Shown one piece after another: positions 45,604 to 53,895 of a DNA stretch of 64,000 nucleotides (position 1 is the first letter of the stretch; the number at the start of each line of letters is the position of its first letter). The stretch comes from Pseudomonadota bacterium (GTDB lineage: Bacteria > Pseudomonadota > Gammaproteobacteria > Burkholderiales > Burkholderiaceae_C). The stretch covers positions 1-64,000 of the forward strand of contig JAJZAQ010000010.1 in assembly GCA_021799355.1 (NCBI GenBank), given 5' to 3'. The notes beneath the pieces were generated by a model that ran no database searches, was not told the origin of the DNA, and worked only from the letters and a program-made list of their open reading frames with translations. A program made the position numbers and the translations under genes.

Positions 45604-48045
45604 ATGCAAGCACAAGACATCAGCCTCGACGTTCTGGCCGAAAAATACGCCAAGGGCGACGAGCGCAGCATCGCCGACATCCACGCCCGAGTCGCCCGTG
45701 CGCTGGCGGCGCCCGAAGCCGACCCGGCGGGCAGCGAGGCGCTGTTCCGCCAGGCGCTGGACGCCGGCTTCGTTCCCGCCGGGCGCATCATGTCGGCAGC
45801 CGGCAGCGGCATCCAGGCCACGCTGATCAACTGCTTTGTCCAGCCGGTAGGCGATTCGGTGTCCGACGACAAAGACGGCAAGCCCAGCATCTACAAGGCG
45901 CTGGCGCAGGCGGCCGAGACCATGCGCCGCGGCGGCGGGGTGGGGTACGACTTTTCGCGCATCCGTCCGGCCGGCGCGTATGTGGGCAGCACACTCAGCC
46001 GCGCCAGCGGTCCGCTGTCGTTCATGCGGGTGTTCGACGCGTCGTGCGAAACGGTCGAATCGGCAGGCAGCCGGCGGGGAGCGCAGATGGGGGTGCTGCG
46101 CATCGACCACCCCGACATCGAGGCGTTCATCCACGCCAAAGACCACGGGGCGTTCAAAAACTTCAACCTGTCGGTCGGCGTCAGCGATGCGTTCATGCAG
46201 GCGGTGCAGGCCGATGCGCCCGTCGATCTGGTGCACAAGGCGCGGCCGGGCGACGAGCAGATCGCCGCAGGCGCCCACCAGCGCGCCGACGGTCTATGGG
46301 TGTACCGCACGGTGCGCGCGCGCGATCTGTGGGATCAGATCATGCAGTCCACCTACGACCACGCCGAGCCGGGCATCCTGTTTCTCGACACCGCCAACGC
46401 CGACAACAACCTCTGGTACTGCGAAACCTTCGAGGCCACCAACCCCTGCGCCGAGGAATTCCTCCCCGACTACGGCTGCTGCTGCCTGGGGTCGATCAAC
46501 CTCACGCGCTTCGTGCGCGAGCCGTTCACGCCGCAGGCGCGGTTCGATTTCACCGCGTTTGCCGCGGTCGTGCCCACTGCAGTGCGCATGCTCGACAACG
46601 TGCTCGACGTCACCTATTGGCCGTTGCCCGAGCAGCAGCGCGAGGCGCAGAACAAGCGCCGCATCGGCCTGGGGTTTCTCGGCCTGGGCGACGCCTGCGT
46701 GATGCTCGGCCTGCGCTACGACACGGACGACGCCCGGCGCTTTGCCGCGCAGATGGCGCAGACGCTGCGCGACGCCGCCTACGCCGCGTCGGTCGAACTC
46801 GCCCGGCAAAAGGGCGCTTTCCCGTTGTTCGACGCCGATAAATACCTCAGCAGCGGCTTTGCCAAACGCCTGCCCGAACCGCTGCGCGCGGCCATCCGCG
46901 AGCACGGCGTGCGCAATTCGCACCTGCTGGCGGTGGCGCCCACCGGCACCATCAGCCTGGCGTTCGCCGACAACGCCAGCAACGGCATCGAGCCACCGTT
47001 CTCCTGGGTGTACACGCGCAAAAAGCGCATGCCCGACAACTCCACGCGCGAGTATGAAGTGGCCGACCACGCCTGGCGGCTGTACCGCAGCCTGGGTCAC
47101 GACATGGAGCACCTGCCGCCGGCCTTCGTCACCGCGCTGGAAATGTCGGCGCTCGACCACATGCGCATGCTGCAGGCGGTGCAGCCCTTCATCGACACCA
47201 GCATCAGCAAGACGGTCAATGTGCCGGCGGACTATCCCTACGCCGATTTCAAGGACCTCTACCTGCAGGCCTGGCAGGCCGGGCTCAAGGGGCTGGCGAC
47301 CTACCGGCCGAACACCGTTCTCGGTGCCGTGCTGCAGGCCACACCGGCCACTACACCGGCCACGGCGCAGGCCACGCCTGCGGCGCCCGAGGACATCGAC
47401 CCGCTGACCCGGCGTATCGAGGGCCGGCCGGCGGGTGACCTGCAGGCGGTGACGAGCAAAATCAGCTACATGACCGCCGAGGGCAGCAAGACGGTGTACC
47501 TGTCGGTGTCGTTCGCCGAGGTCGAGGGGCGCATCGGCGGGCAGACGGTGCGCATCGAGCGGCCGATCGAGTTTTTCATGCCGGCGGGGCAGCGCGACGA
47601 AGGCCAGCAGTGGATCGCGTCGAACATGCGGCTGCTGTCGCTGGTGGCGCGCTCGGGGGGCTCGGTGGCCAAAAGCCTGCAGAACATGCGCGAAGTGGTG
47701 TGGGACAAAGGCCCGGTGCGCTGCGGCGAAGTCATCAAGGCCGACGGCGCGCGCGCGCCGCGGTTTCACCAGTCCGAGGTGGCGGCGATCGCCTACGCGC
47801 TGCAGGAACTGCTGCGCCGCCGCGGCTTTCTCGACGAGCAGGGGCGCGAACTGCCGGTGCAGGTGCTGGCGCAGCGGCCCCAGGCGAACGCATCGCTGCG
47901 CATCGACCTGGAATCGAGCATCGCGCCGGCGCCCGAACTGTTGCCCGGCGGGCGCATCTGCCCCGAATGCGGCGGGCCGTTCCTGCGTCGGGTCGATGGC
48001 TGCGACCGCTGCGAGAACTGCGGCTACATCGGCAGCTGCGGCTGA
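45604..48045 (+). CDS. nrdJ: Adenosylcobalamin-dependent (class II) ribonucleotide reductase
   Basis: This 813-residue enzyme makes deoxyribonucleotides with a B12-generated radical and therefore needs no oxygen. Key features are INCFVQPVGDS, ATNPCAEE with the thiyl-radical Cys, the LPDYGCCCLGSINL cluster, VAPTGTISL and a C-terminal Cys-rich CPECGGPFLRRVDGC-type zinc ribbon ending NCGYIGSCG. A short GC hairpin lies at 45572-45587 in its leader, 17 bp before ATG 45604. I saw no cobalamin riboswitch-like leader of adequate length. Confidence 0.95.
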   Translation: MQAQDISLDVLAEKYAKGDERSIADIHARVARALAAPEADPAGSEALFRQALDAGFVPAGRIMSAAGSGIQATLINCFVQPVGDSVSDDKDGKPSIYKALAQAAETMRRGGGVGYDFSRIRPAGAYVGSTLSRASGPLSFMRVFDASCETVESAGSRRGAQMGVLRIDHPDIEAFIHAKDHGAFKNFNLSVGVSDAFMQAVQADAPVDLVHKARPGDEQIAAGAHQRADGLWVYRTVRARDLWDQIMQSTYDHAEPGILFLDTANADNNLWYCETFEATNPCAEEFLPDYGCCCLGSINLTRFVREPFTPQARFDFTAFAAVVPTAVRMLDNVLDVTYWPLPEQQREAQNKRRIGLGFLGLGDACVMLGLRYDTDDARRFAAQMAQTLRDAAYAASVELARQKGAFPLFDADKYLSSGFAKRLPEPLRAAIREHGVRNSHLLAVAPTGTISLAFADNASNGIEPPFSWVYTRKKRMPDNSTREYEVADHAWRLYRSLGHDMEHLPPAFVTALEMSALDHMRMLQAVQPFIDTSISKTVNVPADYPYADFKDLYLQAWQAGLKGLATYRPNTVLGAVLQATPATTPATAQATPAAPEDIDPLTRRIEGRPAGDLQAVTSKISYMTAEGSKTVYLSVSFAEVEGRIGGQTVRIERPIEFFMPAGQRDEGQQWIASNMRLLSLVARSGGSVAKSLQNMREVVWDKGPVRCGEVIKADGARAPRFHQSEVAAIAYALQELLRRRGFLDEQGRELPVQVLAQRPQANASLRIDLESSIAPAPELLPGGRICPECGGPFLRRVDGCDRCENCGYIGSCG

Positions 48046-48089
48046 GCGCCGCAGCGCGCGGCCCGCGCCGTGCGGGCACGCGGCGGGAT

Positions 48090-48560
48090 TCAGACCGCGG
48101 CAGCGGCATCCAGCGGCAGGACGCCGCCGCTTTTGACGGTGCGGATGGCAAAGCTGCTGTTGATGTCCTGCACCGTGGCCAGGGTCTGCAGGCTGCGCAC
48201 GAAACGTTCGTAGCCTGACAGATCGGGCACCACGACTTCGAGCAGGTAGTCGAAGGCGCCGGAGACGACATGGCAGGCCACGATCACCGGCAGCGCTTCG
48301 ATCTCGCGCTCGAAGGCGCGGGCGGCGTCCTCGCGGTGGTGTTGCAGCCGCACGCTGACGAACACGGTCATGCCCAGTCCCAGACGCCTGCGGTCCAGTT
48401 CGGCACGGTAGCCGCGGATGAATCCGTCCTGCTCCAGACGCTTGACGCGGCGGGCGCAGGGGGAGGGCGATAGCGCAACGCGCTCAGCCAGTTCGGCGAT
48501 GGTGAGCTTGCCATCGGTCTGCAGCAGGCGCAGCAGCTTGAGGTCGGTCGGGTCGAGCAT
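48090..48560 (-). CDS. Lrp/AsnC family transcriptional regulator
   Basis: The 156-residue protein has an N-terminal helix-turn-helix (LLRLLQTDGKLTIAELAERVALSPSPCARRVKRLEQDGFIRGY) and a C-terminal RAM/AsnC effector domain (VIVACHVVSGAFDYLLEVVVPD). Such proteins bind as dimers of dimers and respond to amino acids. It is divergent from a DMT exporter gene with symmetric sites between them, so it probably regulates that gene and itself. ATG 48560 is the start. Confidence 0.94.
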   Translation of the reverse strand: MLDPTDLKLLRLLQTDGKLTIAELAERVALSPSPCARRVKRLEQDGFIRGYRAELDRRRLGLGMTVFVSVRLQHHREDAARAFEREIEALPVIVACHVVSGAFDYLLEVVVPDLSGYERFVRSLQTLATVQDINSSFAIRTVKSGGVLPLDAAAAV

Positions 48561-48582
48561 AGGGCAGGGGCAAAGTTTGCCC

Positions 48583-48650
48583 GATTTTGCATTGAAAAAG
48601 GCGAAATCCGCCAAGAGCACCCGCTTGCCGGTGGAAATCTGCCTGATTTC
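48583..48650. promoter_or_regulatory. Candidate Lrp-family operators in the divergent gap
   Basis: GAAATC (48634-48639) and GATTTC (48645-48650) form an inverted repeat with a 5-base spacer, and a second pair, GATTTT at 48583 and GAAATC at 48603, lies nearer the regulator start. Lrp-type proteins bind such AT-rich symmetric sites, often in pairs. Their place between the two divergent starts supports the reading, but binding is untested. Confidence 0.5.
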
Positions 48651-48702
48651 ACCCCGGCAGCCGGCGGACAATGAGGTCTCGCAGACCGCCATGTTGTGTG
48701 CC

Positions 48703-49635
48703 ATGTCCACCAGCCCCCGTCTTTCGCCTGCGCCCGCGCTGCACGTTTCCGGGGCGTCCACGTCACTGGGCGTCATCGCCCTGGGCGTGACGGTCTGCAT
48801 CTGGGCTGGGTTTTTCGTCTCTTTGCGCGCCGGGGCACAGGCGCATCTGCCGGTAGCCGAACTGGCGCTGTTGCGCTTTGGCCCTGCAGGATTGCTGTTC
48901 GCTCCCCTGCTTTGGCAGAGGCGGCGTCGCATCGCTGCGGTGGGTGCCAGCGGCCTGCTGGTCATGCTGCTCGGCGCGGGATTGCCGTATTTTCTGATCG
49001 CCGGCGAAGGCTTGCGCTTTGCTCCGGTGAGCGACGGCAGCACCCTGGTGCCGGGCACCATCCCGCTGGCCGTCGCGCTGCTGCTGCACCTTCGCGGCCA
49101 GCGCGCGCCCTTGGCGCAGTGGCGGGCGCTGGGTGTCATCAGCCTGGGAGTGGTGCTGATGCTGGCCCTGTCGCTGCGGCACGGTGCGCCGGGGGCATGG
49201 CGGGGTGAGCTGATCTTTTTGCTCTGCAGCCTGCTGTGGGCGAATTACACCGTGGCGTTGCGCCGCAGTGGCTTGACACCGCTGGAGGCCGCGGCGCTGC
49301 TGTCCACCGGCTCGCTGCTGGGGTTGCTGGCGTGGTGGCCGTTTTCCGGCGCGTTGCAAGGCCTGCATGCGCTGCGCGCGCTGCCAGCGGATGCGTTGTG
49401 GATGCACGCTCTGCTCCAGGGGGTCGGCGTCGGCCTGATCTCGACGTTCAGCTACGGCGTGGCCATCACCCGGCTGGGAGCGCAGCGTGCCGCCGTCGGC
49501 GGGGCCCTCACCCCGGTCCTGGCCTCTGTGCTGGCGTGGGTGCTGCTCGGCGAGTGGCCACAGCCCGCAGCCCTGGCCGGGATGGTGTTGATCGTCTGCG
49601 GCGTGGTCTGGCTGAACCGTTTGCCCGGGGGGTGA
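48703..49635 (+). CDS. DMT-superfamily (EamA) transporter
   Basis: The protein of about 310 residues has ten membrane segments in two EamA repeats: VIALGVTVCIWAGFFVSLRAG opens the first, and LIFLLCSLLWANYTVALRRSGL with TPVLASVLAWVLLGEWPQP marks the second. EamA proteins export amino acids or other small metabolites, and an adjacent Lrp regulator points to an amino-acid exporter. ATG 48703 is preferred; ATG 48691 is four codons upstream in frame. Confidence 0.9.
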   Translation: MSTSPRLSPAPALHVSGASTSLGVIALGVTVCIWAGFFVSLRAGAQAHLPVAELALLRFGPAGLLFAPLLWQRRRRIAAVGASGLLVMLLGAGLPYFLIAGEGLRFAPVSDGSTLVPGTIPLAVALLLHLRGQRAPLAQWRALGVISLGVVLMLALSLRHGAPGAWRGELIFLLCSLLWANYTVALRRSGLTPLEAAALLSTGSLLGLLAWWPFSGALQGLHALRALPADALWMHALLQGVGVGLISTFSYGVAITRLGAQRAAVGGALTPVLASVLAWVLLGEWPQPAALAGMVLIVCGVVWLNRLPGG

Positions 49636-49726
49636 GGACGCGCGGGTGCGCGCCAAGCGCGCGGCATCCGCGATCGACGGGGCGCCGGCCAGCCCGGGCG
49701 GGCGCAAAGATCCGAGCAGCATCGAC

Positions 49727-49740
49727 ACAATTCGATACAC
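49727..49740. promoter_or_regulatory. Putative operator motif upstream of the leader ORF/MFS gene
   Basis: ACAATTCGATACAC matches the mrpA upstream site in 13 of 14 positions. It sits inside a larger inverted repeat, CGACAC at 49723 and GTGTCG at 49742, 131 bp upstream of the leader ORF. The surrounding gap 49636-49871 contains no gene. Confidence 0.4.
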
Positions 49741-49871
49741 GGTGTCGCAGGTGGATTTGCTGTAATGCGGCACGGGAGATGGCATCCTCCTGCACCCAAC
49801 CGCCCCTGCGCTGATGATGTCTGCGATCCACGGCCGTTTGCCGTGCGACGCCGCCTGCCGGGGAGAACGCC

Positions 49872-49964
49872 ATGTCCATCACAGCCAGACCCTACCGTGC
49901 CGCACCGGCCGGCGCCGCCTGCACGGCGTCCGCAACGCCGGTGAGTGCCGGGGGGCGGCGCTGA
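49872..49964 (+). CDS. Short leader ORF coupled to the MFS transporter
   Basis: A 30-codon frame (MSITARPYRAAPAG...) begins at ATG 49872 behind a strong GGGGAGA ribosome-binding site and ends in TGA at 49962-49964, sharing one base with the transporter ATG (TGATG). The transporter start has no comparable site of its own, so the leader probably brings ribosomes to it by translational coupling. The peptide itself is Ala/Pro/Arg-rich and is not recognised. Confidence 0.6.
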   Translation: MSITARPYRAAPAGAACTASATPVSAGGRR

Positions 49965-51190
49965 TGCAGCCGCCGGCCCATCCGCCGGCGCAGTCCGTGC
50001 CGGCACCGCAGCGGCGCCGGGCGCTGGCCTTCGTGCTCACCATCGGCGTGCTCAGCCTGTTTGCCGACTGCACCTACGAAGGCTCGCGCTCCATCCTCGG
50101 CCCCTACCTGGGTGTGCTCGGCGCGTCGGCGCTGGCCATCAGCAGTGTCACCGGTTTTGGCGAACTCGCCGGCTATGCGCTGCGGCTGTTGTCCGGTCGC
50201 GCCGCCGACCAGACCCGCGCCTTCTGGCCGATCATCCTCACCGGCTATACGGTGCAGATGCTGTCGGTGCCGGCGCTGGCGCTGGTGCACACCTGGCCGC
50301 AGGCGGCGGCGCTGCTCATTCTGGAGCGCATCGGCAAAGGCTTGCGCAACCCGCCGCGCGATGCGCTGCTGTCGCACGCCGGGCGCAGCCTGGGCGGCTA
50401 CGGCTGGGCGTTCGGCCTGCACGAGGCGCTGGACCAGACGGGCGCCGTGCTCGGTCCGCTGCTGGTGGCCACGGTGCTGAGCTGGCGGCACGATTTCCGC
50501 CTGGCCTACGCCTGGCTGGCGGTGCCGGCGTTGATCAACCTGGCGCTGGTGCTGCGCGCCCGCCGCGTCTATCCGCGGCCGCAGGAGCTGGAGCAGGCGC
50601 CGCCGCAGGCGACGCCACCGCAGCGCGGCTACGGCCATGCCTTCTGGCTGTACCTGAGCGCGGCCTGCCTGGTCGCCGCGGGGTACGCCGACTATCCGCT
50701 CATCGCCTTTCACTTGCACGCGCAAGACGCCGTGTCCGGCACCTGGATCGCGCAGGCCTACGCGCTGGCGATGGCCGTGGCCGGCGGCGGTTCGCTGCTG
50801 TTTGGCCGCTGGTTCGACCGCAGCGGCACCCGCGTGCTGCTGCCGCTGACCGTGGCCGGCGCGCTGTTCGCCCCGCTGGTTTTCCTCGGCCATGCACACT
50901 GGGCTGCCTGGCTGGGGGTGGCGCTGTGGGGGCTGGGCATGGGAGTGCACGAGTCGATCATTCCGGCGGCGCTGGCCCCGCGTGTCGATCCGGCACGGCG
51001 GGCGTCGGCGTATGGCCTGTTCACCGCGGCCTACGGCGTCGCCTGGTTCGGCGGCAGCGTGGCCATCGGCGCGCTGTACCAGCTGTCTGCCGGCTGGCTG
51101 GTGGCGTTCTGCCTGCTCACACAGGCGCTGGCGCTGCCGCTGTTCGCCCGGGTGGCGCGCAGCGCTGCGCCGCAGGGACGGGCCGCATGA
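49964..51190 (+). CDS. MFS transporter
   Basis: The 408-residue protein has about 12 membrane segments. The first helix is ALAFVLTIGVLSLFADCTYEGSRS with a D-x-x-Y-E-G motif followed by RIGKGLRNPPRDALLS, the pattern of the YqgE/NreB-like efflux group rather than sugar porters. Direction and substrate cannot be assigned. ATG 49964 overlaps the leader ORF stop. The gene is convergent with minE. Confidence 0.88.
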   Translation: MQPPAHPPAQSVPAPQRRRALAFVLTIGVLSLFADCTYEGSRSILGPYLGVLGASALAISSVTGFGELAGYALRLLSGRAADQTRAFWPIILTGYTVQMLSVPALALVHTWPQAAALLILERIGKGLRNPPRDALLSHAGRSLGGYGWAFGLHEALDQTGAVLGPLLVATVLSWRHDFRLAYAWLAVPALINLALVLRARRVYPRPQELEQAPPQATPPQRGYGHAFWLYLSAACLVAAGYADYPLIAFHLHAQDAVSGTWIAQAYALAMAVAGGGSLLFGRWFDRSGTRVLLPLTVAGALFAPLVFLGHAHWAAWLGVALWGLGMGVHESIIPAALAPRVDPARRASAYGLFTAAYGVAWFGGSVAIGALYQLSAGWLVAFCLLTQALALPLFARVARSAAPQGRAA

Positions 51191-51216
51191 TCGGCCCCGC
51201 CGGCGTGCTGCCGGCT

Positions 51217-51477
51217 TCAGCTGGCGTGCGGCGGAATTTCGATTTTGACTTCGAGCACTTCCAGCGTGTCCTGGCGTTCGAGCTTGACCTGGATGTCGTC
51301 GCTGTCGATCTTGACGTATTTGGAAATCACGCCGACGAGCTCACGCTGCAGCGCCGGCAGCCAGTCGGCCGGGGCGCCGGTGCCGCCGCGTTCGTGCGCC
51401 AGAATGATTTGCAGACGTTCCTTGGCGACCGCGGCGGTTTTTTTCTTTTCGCCGAGAAAAAACGAGAGGAATGACAT
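51217..51477 (-). CDS. minE: Cell division topological specificity factor MinE
   Basis: MinE activates the MinD ATPase and drives the pole-to-pole Min oscillation that places the FtsZ ring at midcell. The 86-residue protein has the membrane-binding N terminus MSFLSFFLG, the MinD-binding helix [15 protein letters not shown] and the C-terminal dimerisation domain [23 protein letters not shown]. It lies 15 bp after minD. Confidence 0.97.
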   Translation of the reverse strand: MSFLSFFLGEKKKTAAVAKERLQIILAHERGGTGAPADWLPALQRELVGVISKYVKIDSDDIQVKLERQDTLEVLEVKIEIPPHAS

Positions 51478-51492
51478 GGCGTGCCTCCGTTT

Positions 51493-52305
51493 TCAGCCGC
51501 CAAACAGCCGCTTGAACAATCCGGGTTTCTGGTAGTCGGTGAAGCGCAGCGGCCGCTGCTCGCCAAGGAACCGCGCCACCACGTCCTGATACGCCTCGGC
51601 GACGTCGCTGCCGCTGAGATGGATGGCGGGCGTGCCCTGGTTGGACGCCTGCAGCACGGCCTCGCTTTCCGGAATCACGCCGATGAGCTCGATGCGCAGA
51701 ATGTCCTGGATGTCGGTGAGCGAGAGCATTTCGCCTTCGCTCACCCGCTTGGGGTTGTAGCGGGTGATGAGCAGGTGTTCGCGCACGGGCTCGCTGCCTT
51801 CGATCGCCCGCTTGGTCTTGCTCGACAGAATGCCCAGAATACGGTCGGAGTCGCGCACCGACGACACCTCGGGGTTGGTCACCACCAGCGCTTCGTCGGC
51901 GAAATGCATCGCCATGAGCGCGCCGCTTTCGATGCCCGCGGGCGAGTCGCAGACGATGTAGGTGAAACCCATGTCGTCGAGCTCCTTGAGCACGCGCTCG
52001 ACGCCCTCCTGCGTCAGTGCGTCCTTGTCACGCGTCTGCGAGGCGGGGAGGATGAACAGGTTGTCGCACTGCTTGTCCTTGATCAGCGCCTGCGTCAGCT
52101 TGGCTTCGCCCTGGATGACGTTGATCAGGTCGTACACCACGCGGCGTTCGCAGCCCATGATGAGGTCGAGGTTGCGCAGCCCGACGTCGAAGTCGATCAC
52201 CGCCGTTTTGTGGCCGCGCAGCGCCAGGCCCGAGGCGAAGCTGGCGCTGGTCGTGGTTTTGCCCACGCCGCCCTTGCCCGAAGTCACCACAATGATTTTC
52301 GCCAT
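51493..52305 (-). CDS. minD: Septum site-determining ATPase MinD
   Basis: MinD is the membrane-bound ATPase that recruits MinC to the poles. The 270-residue protein has the deviant Walker A GKGGVGKTT at about residue 10, VIDFDVGLRNLDLIMG, and the C-terminal amphipathic membrane-targeting helix (FLGEQRPLRFTDYQKPGLFKRLF). Normal length. It follows minC by 24 bp and precedes minE. Confidence 0.98.
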   Translation of the reverse strand: MAKIIVVTSGKGGVGKTTTSASFASGLALRGHKTAVIDFDVGLRNLDLIMGCERRVVYDLINVIQGEAKLTQALIKDKQCDNLFILPASQTRDKDALTQEGVERVLKELDDMGFTYIVCDSPAGIESGALMAMHFADEALVVTNPEVSSVRDSDRILGILSSKTKRAIEGSEPVREHLLITRYNPKRVSEGEMLSLTDIQDILRIELIGVIPESEAVLQASNQGTPAIHLSGSDVAEAYQDVVARFLGEQRPLRFTDYQKPGLFKRLFGG

Positions 52306-52329
52306 GAGTCCAGTCCTTCGTTTCGTGAA

Positions 52330-53121
52330 TTACTTGAGTGCCAACGGTTCGATCAACAGTTGTTCGCCCTGCAGCCGCACGCTGGCCGGTGCGCCGCGCA
52401 CCGCTGGCGGGAAATCCTGCTCGGCGGTGCGGTAGATGCCGGCGATGGCCACCAGCTCCGGCTCGAAGCTGGTGCAGAAAATCCGTGCCGCGGTATTGCC
52501 GCGCGCCCCGGCCAGCGCCCGGCCGCGCAGCGCGCCGTACACGTGCACATGGCCTTCGGCCATCACCTCCGCGCCGTGGCTGACCACGCCCTGCACCACC
52601 AGGTCGCCGGGCGAATACACCCGCTGCCCGGAGCGCAGCGGGCGGTCGATGACCACGGTTTGCGCAGCAGCGGCGGGGATTGCGACCTCGCCGGCGGGCG
52701 GCTGCCGCGTGGCAGAGGCGGGCGGCGTCTCGGTCGCAGGGGCGGGCGGCGTCTCGGTCGCCTCCTGCGCGGCAGCGGCCGGTTCGGTGCCGCCGGCGGG
52801 CTTGCGCGGCTCGCGGCTGTCCAGGCGCGGCAGATCGGCGGCAGCGGCCCACCCCTGCGCGGCATGCGCCACGACGCCCAGCGGCCGCATGTTCAGCCGG
52901 CGCAGCAGGGCGACGAGCGCGTCCAGCGGCAGCGAGGCCTCAGCCGGCAGGCGGCGCAGGTCGATGGCCACCGCTTCGCCCGAAAAGAACTCCGGCGCGG
53001 CATCGAAGCGCTGCTGCAGTTGCGCCGTGAGGCTGGCGAAATCCGCCGTTTTCACCACCAGGTGAACGGCGTCGATGGCGCCGCTACGCAGTTCGAACGC
53101 GGTGGTCGGAGCACGGGACAT
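52330..53121 (-). CDS. minC: Septum site-determining inhibitor MinC
   Basis: MinC inhibits FtsZ polymerisation away from midcell. The 263-residue protein has an N-terminal inhibitory domain (FELRSGAIDAVHLVVKTADFASL) and a C-terminal beta-helical domain (RSGQRVYSPGDLVVQGVVSHGAEVMAEGHVHVYGALRGRALAG). The linker at about 105-150 is unusually Ala/Pro/Thr-rich (ATETPPAPATETPPASAT). ATG 53121 starts the min operon. Confidence 0.96.
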   Translation of the reverse strand: MSRAPTTAFELRSGAIDAVHLVVKTADFASLTAQLQQRFDAAPEFFSGEAVAIDLRRLPAEASLPLDALVALLRRLNMRPLGVVAHAAQGWAAAADLPRLDSREPRKPAGGTEPAAAAQEATETPPAPATETPPASATRQPPAGEVAIPAAAAQTVVIDRPLRSGQRVYSPGDLVVQGVVSHGAEVMAEGHVHVYGALRGRALAGARGNTAARIFCTSFEPELVAIAGIYRTAEQDFPPAVRGAPASVRLQGEQLLIEPLALK

Positions 53122-53196
53122 GGACGGGACGGACGCGAGGGCAGGAGAACGACAACCCGGCAATCGTAGTGGATTGCAGCGGGCGGCGGCCGCGGT

Positions 53197-53895
53197 TCAG
53201 ACCTCGTGCAGCACGCCGCCGGCCAGACGCAGCCGGCGCTGGCAGCGCGCGGCCACCGCCGCCTCGTGGGTGACGATGATCACCGCGTCACCCTGCGCCA
53301 GGGCGACGTCGAGCAGCATGTCCAGCGCGGTCTGCGCTGCGTCGCTGTCGAGGTTGCCGGTAGGTTCGTCGGCGAGCACGAGCTGCGGCCGCGTCACCAG
53401 CGCGCGGGCGATGGCCACGCGCTGGCGCTCACCGCCCGACAGCTCGGCCGGGCGGTGGTGCAGCCGCGCCCCCAGCCCCATGCGCTGCAGCATCAGCGCC
53501 GCCGCGTCGCGCGCCGGCGCGGCGGCGACGCGGCGGATGCGCAGCGGCATGGCCACGTTGTCCAGCGCGCTGAATTCCATGAGCAGATGGTGGAACTGAT
53601 AGACGAACCCCAGGTGCAGGTTGCGCCACACGCCCTGCGCCTTGGGCGACATCTGCGCCCAGTCGCGGCCGCAGACCTGCACGACCCCGCCATCGACGCG
53701 GTCCAGCCCGCCCAGCAGGTGCATCAGCGTGCTCTTGCCTGACCCGGACGCACCGAGGATGGCCAGGCTCTGCCCGCCGTCGAGCCGCAGGTTGACGCCG
53801 CGCAGCACATCGACCGGCTGCGGGCCTTCGGTGTAACGCTTGTGCACCTGCGAGGCCAGCAAAATGGGGGAACAGGCGGAAGGTGGGGTGGTCAT
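53197..53895 (-). CDS. lolD: ABC transporter ATP-binding protein, LolD-like
   Basis: The 232-residue ATPase has Walker A GASGSGKST, signature LSGGERQRVAIARAL, Walker B VLADEPTGNLDSD and the H-loop VTHE. The N-terminal sequence and the GNLD segment match the LolD/MacB group, in which LolD powers lipoprotein release with LolC and LolE. No permease gene lies in this window. Its ATG 53895 shares bases with the stop of the glycan dehydratase gene (ATGA), so it may be driven by the glycan operon. Confidence 0.83.
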   Translation of the reverse strand: MTTPPSACSPILLASQVHKRYTEGPQPVDVLRGVNLRLDGGQSLAILGASGSGKSTLMHLLGGLDRVDGGVVQVCGRDWAQMSPKAQGVWRNLHLGFVYQFHHLLMEFSALDNVAMPLRIRRVAAAPARDAAALMLQRMGLGARLHHRPAELSGGERQRVAIARALVTRPQLVLADEPTGNLDSDAAQTALDMLLDVALAQGDAVIIVTHEAAVAARCQRRLRLAGGVLHEV

